From the NCBI GenBank assembly GCA_025642075.2, contig JAODUO010000619.1, positions 1 to 64,000 on the forward strand: a stretch of 64,000 bases of DNA. The letters run 5' to 3'. Below are positions 21,800 to 32,900 of this stretch, piece by piece. The notes under the pieces were generated by a model that saw only the letters and a program-made list of their open reading frames with translations, did no database searches and was not told the origin of the DNA. The translations under genes and the position numbers were made by a program. Source of the DNA: Ridgeia piscesae. Its lineage: Eukaryota > Annelida > Polychaeta > Sabellida > Siboglinidae. Position 1 is the first letter of the stretch, and each line of letters starts with the position of its first letter.

Positions 21800-21870
<71 letters not shown>
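21800..21870. repeat. (TA)n microsatellite inside the right palindrome arm
   Basis: Alternating TA run of about 70 bp, absent from the equivalent place of the left arm, so it expanded after the inverted duplication. Confidence 0.9.
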
Positions 21871-21871
<1 letters not shown>

Positions 21872-22559
21872 CATGTGCCTCCTTGGTGTTTGTACGTTTG
21901 TATTCTAGTATTATGCTGTAATTAAAAACAATTGTAACATGACCTAATTGTTATAATTTGATTTTATTGAATGTTCATCATATGTTGACCTTTGTTTTGA
22001 ACTTATTGCATGACTTTCGCATTTAAAACAGTCAAAAAATCATCTTTACCTTGACCTTCGTGCATGACCGTCGCCTATACTACCGACCTGAAACATATTC
22101 CAGATCATCAGGCATGTTTGAAAACCATAAAATAGAGTCTAACATAATTGAAGTTGGTCAAGTAGTTCCAGAGATATGCCATTTTCTGTATTTTAAATGA
22201 GTGACGGCAGCCATCTTGAATTTTGGGCCTTACAGGTGTCTAAAAATTTGTAACTCAAGATTTTTTATTTCATACCCACATAAAGTCAAATCAATCACTA
22301 TCTCACTTTAGGCATCCGATTCCTACGGAAAGTACATCCCAGTCTACACTATTAGTACTCTATAGAGGATCACAATTTCAGAAATACATACTATTATGAA
22401 ACGTGAATCATAACACAAAATATAAACATTTATAAACAGTATAATAATGAATTACCCAACAGTCTACAACATCAGCTCTGTAATATCATGTTTATGTCGG
22501 TTCCTGGATAACATACAACAGGTTGAATATTGAGCATAACATTTTAGCGAATTCCCAAG

Positions 22560-22713
22560 ATCATTGGTGGCACTCTCATGAGGTGGCGGTTGACAACATT
22601 TAGTTAGAATGGTCGGTAGAAGGCGCCACTTAATCCGGCCGAACGCCATGCCAGTTTTTGACGCGGCCTGCGTTATCGCACGTCCATGAACCCGCGTGCA
22701 ACATTACATAATC
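22560..22713 (+). promoter_or_regulatory. Putative promoter/5' UTR of the Rlf-like gene
   Basis: Sequence directly upstream of the first ATG, richer in C+G and CpG (GGCGCC, CCGGCCG, GACGCGG) than its surroundings. No TATA box was recognised. Confidence 0.4.
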
Positions 22714-25700
22714 ATGTCTGAAAGCACGCCTTCATTGGCAGTAAGTATGAATAAGAGTGTGCATTCAAATCGTCAAACAATTATTTTATTACCAAGAGTA
22801 AGAACGAAAACGATTTTCACTGTCGACATTGTATTTGTTCGACTTAATCGTCATTCCAATGTGATCTGATGTCATGCCATGTCACAGTCACTCGTGGCAT
22901 GGCCTGTGTTGTGCCATTTGTGGCGCGTTATGAGGAAAAATTGTATGGTCTGTTTTATAGATTTTCGTAAAATAAACGTATATATCTTTAGATTATTTCT
23001 TCAACAATTAGGAAAATGTATCTTTAAATAAAATAATAAGCAATGAAACCGATAGAATGCTACTGTTAGTGCTAGTTTACTTCTGTTGACTGTAGTCATC
23101 AACTGACTAAGTAAGACTAAGTCTAAGTCTAAGAGTCTAAGCCAGTGACACTGACATTGAATTTTTTTAACACTCGAATGATCATTTAAATGGTTCCAAA
23201 TAATTATGCATTATTTCAAACAAAATTCATGTTTTAAATCTCAAAAAAATTAACAGTGTTATCCATTGGATTGTACTGGATTTCATGCCATTTCTTGTGT
23301 GCCCTACTTCCGAGGACAGTATTTTAGATTTAGTAAAATTGCAGTAACATGAGAGCCAGATATGTTGGAATAAACTTATAATTATGTAAAAAAATTATAA
23401 GGTATTGATACAAAATAAAACTATACATGACGCCATATTTTATGTTGCTATATGTGACCTTGGCATGATCTTGAAATGACCTAATTATTTGACATACATA
23501 TTACATTTGATGGTGCATAATAGGCATGACCTAATTATGTGACCTATATTCTAAATTTGACCTAATTACTGTGCATTTAAACATTTATTTGGGAAATGAA
23601 AACACTGAACTTTTATATTTAAACATGTAATTAATTAATATATTGATGACCCCAAAATTAGGGAATTTTAAATGACATGTTTTACTTGACCTAGTTTAAT
23701 TTATAAGTTGTCCCAATTTTTGCATGTTAACAATCTTCTAGTCCCTACTCACTGTCAGTGTGATCTCTTGGAAGGAGTAATAAATATTGCCCTAATCTTA
23801 TATTGTGTAATCATTCAGTGACCTATATAGTGTCCTTGACCTAGATTTATTAATTTGTAAAATTAAGCTGCATTTAATTTGAAAACAGGCCTAACGAACT
23901 TTAATTTTTAGGATTTAAATTAGTTATTAAATTTATATATAAATATTGATATATCATTTATAGAAAATATTATGCAACTTTACATATACCTACTTTATTT
24001 ATGACCTAATTAGTTAGCCTATATTTTTTATTTTACTTGTCACAAAGTTTGCCATAATTAATTACACAATGACCTACTAACATTTAATTGTTGACAGTTA
24101 TTATATAGCTCGGATGTTATTTGACATTAAATATTATAATGACATCCTATTTGAGTAACCTCCATTTGTCCTTTGCTGTCTGATTTAGGTTTTAGCTATA
24201 ATTTATTATTTAAAAAAATTATAAACTACGAAGTCAGATTAAATAGAGGATGAAAATTGTGAGTCAACAAAACAATTACTACCAAGTGATCTTACAATAA
24301 CATTGCATATTTAATATTATTTCATAACAAATAATATAATCAAATCATGTGGAATAATTTTAAAACATCTCATTACAGAAATATTAAGATCAATTTATTA
24401 TTTTCATATATTCATGCCGTGCAGCAACATCTAAAATTTGGCTGACATCAGTATCTTTTATTCCATGGCAGAAAACATGGTTTGTAGTCCTGCTGGCACA
24501 GCAACATCTGTAATTCCATGGAAGTACGTTTAACACTGTTTTTGATACTATGGGTTCAGCAGCATTTTGAAAATACAATGCACAACTGTACATTACCGAT
24601 ATTTTAAATGCAGTAGAAAATTATCGCACTGTTCTTAGTGCACACAACATCAATATTAGTTCAGTGTTATGATTCACAAGATAAGCCACATGGATGTGAC
24701 AGTGAGTCGTCTGTCTAATTGTTGCACGAGTATGCAAATGTTATGTATGAGAGATTGCATTTGGTTAATTAATTTTAAACAAATCAAGAAAAAGAAGATG
24801 ATTAACTTGTAAGAGTATTTGTGTGTGAATATGCAAGAAGTATGTGCTACTGTGATGCGATTAGAAACAACAAGTATTACATTACAGTGTATTCAATTTA
24901 TACGTCAATCCATTATTAAAAATTTACTTATTTATGCCTGTTTGCTCGCTGGGAACACCACTGTTTTCTGTCCATGGCCATCCTATCCATCTCTCCTGGT
25001 GTACGCCATCTCTTTAAGTTTTATTTCCCTTTCTGTGTCACTTTGCCAGGTGTTCCGTGGCCTACCTCTTCGCTTCTTCCCTGGAGGATGGCTTGACAGT
25101 TGATGGTTCCTGGAGATTTCCTGAGTTTGTGTCCTATCCACCTCCATTTCTCTTATTTCTTTCTATTTTATGAAATTAATTACAAAACGTTCAAACAATA
25201 CAAATTACTAATTATGCAGTGTTTTTATTAAATACAAATGAAACAGATTAAAATATAGCTAAGAAATGTTGATCATTAAATTATAAAGTTCTACAAAAAA
25301 AGATCCTATTTATTGCCCCAGGAAAATCTACTATAAAAGATCATTTAAAATTATATTTAAAAAATGGTCGCGCTGTTGCCATTGCCGGCTGATTAAAAAA
25401 ATATCTGTCAATTTGGGTAAGCACTGACAGAGTTACTATTGCAATGTGCACATCATTTAAAAGATAAGAAGCTCTATTTTTTCGCATGCTGTATCTAGTT
25501 TCTTGCATAGTATAAACACGTACTGTGCAATAAACAACAAGCTTCACTGTATTTATTTCTGGCATGGCACGGTGCTGCTGAGGTGCATTTTTTCCAAACA
25601 TACATATTTTCAGAAAGGCATTGACAAAATGGGACTGGACAAATTACTGCAATGTATACATAATTCTAAAGCTAAGAAACTCTGTATCTTATTTTTGCAT

Positions 25701-26916
25701 GCTGTATCTAGTATCTGATCAGGGCTTTATGCAGGACCAAATTATTGCCAGTCACACATGTTTTGGTGGACACATGGCTGTTAACTGTTACGGCAGTTTA
25801 CAAACTTTAAATGTGTCTGATGACCTAAAATGGACTATAAACACACATGTGACACCATTTGCACTGACTTTTGAGGCATAATTGACAATATCTATGGTTT
25901 TGGAAGAACCTTTTTTTGCTCCTTCATTTTTTACCCGTCCACCCATATATTTCTACCCGTCCACAACGGTTTTTACCCATCCAAATGCGCAAAGCTATGG
26001 TTCTAATGCTCACGAACTTGGTCACGTAACTTGATGTGTGCTCAAGAACGAGCACTTTTACGGCGAATCCCCAATCTGACCATAAACCTGAGGCTTGAAA
26101 ATCAGTCATAATTTTTACCTTTTTTTCTGGTAAAAAATGTGAGTGCTACTGCCTAGCGGCCTCTGATGGCACTAACTTTTGTTCTGACTTATTGCAGGCT
26201 GCATTGGAAAAAGCTCATGTTATACAGGACGTAAAACTGAAGTTGCCAGTGCTAACAAAGATCGGCAGGATTCTGATGACAGATAATCGACCCAATGAAG
26301 AAGTCAACGTTGACAAAACAAGATATCAGTTTTTTAGGTAAATGCGTAATAATGGATGCATGACAACATATTTGAGGTGTTATGCAAGGTCTTTTTTCAA
26401 AAAATAAGTTTCTGAGTTATATTGAAATATTGTGAACAATGAATAAATATAATTTATCTGCCTCAAAAAATATTGACAAGATAATTTGAACAGCATAGCT
26501 TCATGAATACATTGATACAATCATTGTTTTTCATTTGTCTGAACTTTTACGTTCATTCAGGACATGTTTGAACATAATTATTTAAATTTTCAACTTTGAA
26601 TTGTAAATTTTAAATATGAATAAATTATAGTTAAATAGTGTTTAAACAGTAATTATAATTCAATTGAAATGTGATTTTGCAGATTGGAAAGACATGAGTG
26701 TCATTGATCCAGTATGCTGCTCATAAATGTCACAATCAAAATTATACACCAGACTTCTGTCAATCTTTAGTTTTGCCAACAGTGTTGATAACAGTTAAAT
26801 ATGTGAATGCGATATGATGTCTCTCAGAAAAAATATTACTGCATAGATAACATCTGAGATATATTATTTATTTATTAGACCAAAACAAAACAAAAATTAT
26901 TTATCATTTAAAGAAC

Positions 26917-26979
<63 letters not shown>

Positions 26980-29900
26980 CTGTATATATATATATATGTG
27001 TGTGTGTAATTTTTCTTTTCATATTTCATTTTATTATATATAGGCACTATGTGACTCAATTCCAGAACACATTCCTATTTAATATATACCAAATTAATGT
27101 ACTTGCATGTTGAAAATAGCAAATCAAGCTTTATTATTATATTATTAAATAGAGTTGACACGTTAACAAGTTGTTTGTCATTTAAAAATAATCTTCTGAA
27201 ACCAGAATTTCAACAAAATATACAATGAAAACTACATGTTCAGGCAGCACGTTTCTAATAGCTTAATGGAGTTTGCAACCTGGACACATCAATTGTATCA
27301 GGCTAGAACAATAATACTGACTCAGTGAGCCATTAGACATCGTGAATATCAAAATAAAAAATACTTTTACTTGGGGAAATTCTCTTGTGATGTTCAATGT
27401 TATTAATAAATAAAATCTGTTGTACAAGAGAGTACAGCAAAAGCAAGTTCTAAGAATTATATATGATTAAGAAGGAATATAATTTATATTATAACTATGC
27501 ACCATAGACAATTACCCATTACGAGATTATAGTGAACATCTACTGTTACTTGCTGTTGTGTTTGTTCTGCACGTAGGCAGTGTTCCCTGCTCATCCTAGG
27601 GCTGGGGTTTCAGTCCCTCCCCTCCCACAACCCACAACGGAGCAGCTTCACTGCGATGTTGGAGAAGGGAGCTCGGCAGCTGTCGCCAAAGCCCTTCCCA
27701 GAATTCTGCAGTTTATTCCATGTTCTTCTGTGGTTGGTTGAAAGTCACTGGACACACCCGATGTTGGCTCGAGTACTGACCGGAATGGAAGTTGACAAGG
27801 CAGCAGGTCAGTGTGTTGTCCTCCTTCCAATGCAGGTCATTTTTAGATGTATACATAACATTGTAAAGGCTGTGGCTTAGTTTACAAATGCAGGTTAATC
27901 ATTGTCAAGAAAGTTTTTGTGAAAATCCAGTATATTGTTACTTAATTTATATGAATTTAATTGAATTCGTGATTCATGGATTCACTTCTTTGATGTCCAA
28001 ATATGAGATATGCGTGATTTGCTTGATTTAATATCTGCATTTGACTCAAAAGTTTGTTTAAACAGCCAAAAAATTTTTCTTGTCATTACTTTGGGTAACT
28101 TGCCAAATCAAGCAACCACTTCGCCATTAATCCAATCCAATACATTTTTCAATGACATAGTTTCTGATAAAAGGAACTTTTACAATATTCATAATATATA
28201 TTAGTCTATCATGTAGCCATAGCATCTTAGTCTATTATGGACTGTAGATATTTTTCAAAAAAAAATTATAATAATTTATTATGTAATGACTAAATATATA
28301 TTATTGGGTTATTTAAAGTATGTCCAGGTACATATGATTGATATATTTCAATTGCAGTTATATGGTGCAAATGCTTATAAGACATGTGCAAATGTACATG
28401 AACAAAAGCCTGATTGTAAGCATGCTATCTAAGACAAGTTATGATCATGTGTGAATGTTACCGTCCAGCGAGCACCTGGCCTGAGGCAGCGATTCCCGAG
28501 TTACTCAAGCTGCGTATAGAGATCTTGGCGTCTGCTGACTGCGAACGATATGCCCTAAATCTGTGCCGCTGGTGTTCTAAGCTTCCTGCCTTGTCCACAG
28601 AGGTCTCTGTCTACACCGTCTACTTCCGTCTCCTTCATAAATTCAACCAGATGGACGAATTCACAAAGCTGGTAACTTTTCCACGGAGTGTTTGGCATCA
28701 TCAGTATAAGCTTAATTTAAGAACTATTTTGAACACAAGTTGAAGAATCAGGAAACATATCTGAATCCTAAATATTAATCCATTTTGCTACAATGTTGTG
28801 TGCGTGCAAAGAAGATGTTTCTTTTTATACATATGATTCAGAATTTCTTACAGGTAGCAGCTAAAATGTGTTATGACACAGCTATGTTTGTCCATTTGTG
28901 AGATATAACACACTTGATCTACATAATAAATATGAACATATTTTGGGCTTTAATGTCATCTGTCCATCAGTCGGTTGAGAATAATCTTACTTAGAACCTG
29001 AAATAATGTGTAACTGTAGATCCTTTTTTTAAATCACAGTTGCAATTTTCTTGTGAATATTTATGTTGTCCATGTCCAAAAATAAAACAAGCTCTCAGAT
29101 ATGGGTTGATCAGTGCCATTAAAAATAATAGTTATAGGGATGTTTTGGCTGCGTTAAATCTTTACAATCAGGAAAAAGTAATGTACATACATTGGCTAAT
29201 ATAATGACCAATGCAATCAGCTAACTAAAATTGAATTAGCATACCGTATTCATTCTATTAAGCGTACAGTGTGCGTAAGAACAATTCTTAACTGTGCTTC
29301 TTTGATAACAAAATGGTGACAACAACTAGTGGCACTGGAAGAATTTTACTGTTTCCTCAGTTTCCTCAGAGACACTAAATATGCCATTTCCATTATAAAC
29401 TTGCATAGCCCCAGTGACATTTCGTAAAATAAAGTTTAGTTCAACTGGGATGGCACGTCCATGTAAATTGACTGGAAATGATTTATTCATCCACATTATT
29501 ATGGTTGTGTGTAAGAATGCAATAAATGATGGATCAGATGTGATACATTTTTGTCATAATAGATTGATGTCACACACTGCTGATAAGGAGGTGTATATGC
29601 TAATTAGAGCATTTATGCTTAATAGAACAAAGATGGTATATTATGATAGATATTTGTCTGAGATTTGTTCATCTTGATCAACAAACAGTTTAGGAGGTCG
29701 CCTATCCAGATCTGGAATGCAGTTATTTTTATAGAAAATCTGTGTGTTGGTAGTCTTTATGGGGCAAGGCTTTATAGCTGATAGTTAATGTTATTTTTTA
29801 TGATTGTTTGAAATGTCAAAAAGGTTATCTGCCAGTTAGTTGGGGTCATTTGATTTAATTTGCTACAATCGTAGTGAATTAAAAGTTATGTGCTCATTGT

Positions 29901-32900
29901 ACATGTTTGATATGAATATATTGTGAAAACATATACATCTTCTCCATCAGTAGATGAGTAATGCCCTTTGAAACATAGTATTGAATAATAACCTGGGTGC
30001 CTGGTTTCTGATATGATCTTAAAGCTGATCACTTAGAGCAGCTTTCTAGGCTACACCCAGGCATACCATCCAGACAATTGTAATCATGATTACCTGCAAA
30101 GGTCACCCTTGCTTAGTAACAGTCCTTGTAATATTCACACTTGTAAGTTATGACAGTAGTCTTCCACAATGGTGACTGACTACACTTGTGATGTCATCGC
30201 TGTGTCTGTGCCGTCAGTGCAAGGGAATGCGGTGTTGTCTGGGCCTGCGAGTGATTGAGGCGAGTGAGAAGTACAACCATGTTCTGGTGCTGGTGCAAAC
30301 GTTTCTCAGCGTCGACTGGCTCAAGCCCTCTACCTACTGCTGCACAAAGGTTTGCTGATGCACACACCTTTGGTTACATTTATTAAAAATATGGTTCCTC
30401 TTGGTGGCTACAAGGAATATCTTAAAATTTGTCTTATCTTTAAAGGTCACTGTCACTGTTTATGAATGTTTCTGGCTGTTTCTGTGGAAATGTCATGAAT
30501 GCTGACACAAAGTAACGCCAGTGAACATGTTTGTAATGGAGATGTAATCATGTGGTCACAGGGACGATCCATAAAGTGATTGAGGGTGTCAACTCCTAGC
30601 ATGTATTTTTCATTTAATATCACATTCATATGATTGCAACATGCATGTCGAAGGTTTACTGACTGCCAATTTGTGTTTAGTTACTTTATTAAGCTTGGAA
30701 AGTGTATGCAATTTGAAAGATTCTACCTGCAACCCATTCAAATGTTAAACAAAACATCCAATTTCAAAACAAAATATTTAGACAATAATGCCGACGTGAG
30801 AAGCGTTAACTACAATACCCTTTGATGTTTAACTTTCCCACGTTCTAGACAGCAGACTTCCTGTTACAAATTGCTGCTTAGTCAATTTCCTGGCAGAGGT
30901 GCTGGCACCCTCCCTTCAACTCGGCAACATACAATTCATGTTGTTTGTGTGGTCACATGTCAGTCGATGCCTTTTGTTGTGTTGTGCATCTCTAGAAGTT
31001 GCTGCGACACTGGATGCAGATAGAGTGGCAGGTGGCGCCACAATCTACTCAGTTCCTCACCAGCGTTGCGTGCCTCGCCAAGCGAGCAGTGAACTCGTGG
31101 CAGGCCGTCAGTCTGATTGAGACCATGTACAGCCTGGTGAGTAAGCTTCCTAATAATCATATACATATTGATCGACTTTACCGAATTAACCTTAACCCAT
31201 TTTATCCTGAAGCTAGTGCAGACGAGTTGCAGCCAGTTCCTGATCATTTCCTCAAACCAATCTGTCAGGCCTTCATTTAAAATGGACATAACTTTATTAT
31301 TTCTCAATCAATTTTTAAATGTGATATACCTTTAGAAAATAGATAAAATAAACTATACAGTCGCATCGATAAACTCATAGTTTTATCATATATATTATAT
31401 GTGGCATATGGCAAAACATGTCTAATAAATTCAAACCTATGTTGAGGTTTGTCACATTACTTTTCACCCGACATTTTCGCCATGAAGGAAGCAACATGTC
31501 AATGAGCAAGTTGAGTTTATTTTATGCATTAATCTCTGCTGAAAATAAAGGTATACAACTTGTCCACACATCTTGGATAATAATCTCATAATGTAAAATT
31601 GTTTGTAATACCCCCACGTCAGTCGACTGAATCGCCAACGTGTGGCGCCGCTGAGCAGAATTATGCAAATTTTTGAAATATTTTCTGTCAACGATATATA
31701 ATTCTGTGGTTCATTTCTTATAACTAATAAAGAAGTACTATAAAGTAACAACTTTGTTCAACATTTCAACATCACTTTATTTATGAAGTAGTTACCGTCG
31801 TTGGAAATATTCTTAACTTTGTTTGGCGCCAAAAATACGGCGTGGAGCGAGGTGGGCGGAAATGGATGCCGTTGTCGGTTGACCCACTTCGATGGCTTCA
31901 AAGTATGTCTTCACGGACAAATGTCGCATCAAATACCATAACCGTCCATCTTATATCGTCTATCCACTTGTCTGCCTTCTTGTCATCACCAGTATGAAGT
32001 AAATTAGCGGAGTTATCCTTCAAAATACGTCAACATTTAACGATCTTTGCGACTCGACGCCATCTTTGATTTCACTTTAGCTTGGGGGTACCCGCTTTGA
32101 ACTGCAAATACCCACAGAACGGCGCTGATTGGTTGAAAAATATGAGTTTCCTAGTGATCCCGATATACTGACGTCATTCGGTGTTAACCAGCCAATGGGA
32201 TTCCAAAACGTCAGAGTGCAGGGAAGCCGTGTCAAGTGCAAACTACGACTAGAATCGTATTCCGGATAAAAAGGGTAACTACGACTAGAATCGTATTACG
32301 GATAAAATGGGTTAATTATACAGTTTCTTAAAAAAAATTCTTATTGGTGCACGAGATATTCCTTGTGGTTTCCTTTTGAAATGGCTTTGTGTCTACTACA
32401 TGATACGACCCTGTATTTGTCTAATACCAGGCCAGGATGATTGGTTTAAAAGGTGTCGAATATTATTAGGCCATTGTACCATTCCTTAAGGTGGTGGGCT
32501 TACAAGAGTGGGGAGTCTCTTATAAACTCACCCACCCCCTAAACAACGCCCACACCTTAAACAACCAACCATAAGCAGCAGTTACTACCATTATGTCATT
32601 TTTGACTTAGTTTCGTTTTCGTGACCACTTAATTTCTGCTGTCATCAACAATTGCAGTATTGCATGCAGCCGACAACAATGTCAACGTAACTACAGTGGT
32701 ATAAAATATAAATGTATGTACCATTGTGTCTTTTCAAATGAATCATCAATTGGTAGATCAGAGACCAGGTGTCCATGGAACAAATTAAATATAAAGAGGA
32801 AAGTGAACCTTGGCAGCTGGGAGGAGACACACTTATAGTGGGATGTTAATATACAGCTAGCTGACATTGTAAGGTCACTGTTCTGTAGCAGAAGGTGTGG

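Larger units (their letters stand above)
19000..22335. mobile_element. Large imperfect palindrome: element with inverted arms of about 1.1 kb
   Basis: The left arm (about 19020-20150) matches the reverse complement of the right arm (about 21135-22330) almost throughout. Anchors are CTTACAGGTGTCTAAAA at 22231 against its complement near 19110; ATATGCCATTTTCTGTATTTT at 22174 against 19150-19180; GATATT/ACCTGAAACATATTCCAGAT near 22088; and GCTCCGGGGGTGCAAC at 21187 against 20100. The spacer (20150-21135) is single-copy. Arms differ at many sites and the right arm has an extra (TA)n tract at 21800-21870. The ORF on the minus strand runs from the spacer into the left arm, so only its 3' part is duplicated. 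This looks like a foldback-type element or an inverted duplication of a repeat; no target-site duplication was found. Confidence 0.75.

Noticed and set aside
19000..22335. Palindrome as an assembly or amplification fold-back artefact
   Set aside because: The arms differ by many substitutions and indels and the right arm has its own (TA)n tract, so they are not copies of the same molecule.
24819..25103. 94-codon plus-strand frame near 25 kb
   Set aside because: The minus strand carries the recognisable LINE C-terminal signature; the plus frame is its shadow.
29414..29677. 87-codon frame within an intron of the Rlf-like gene
   Set aside because: No recognisable family and it does not fit the phase of the flanking exons.
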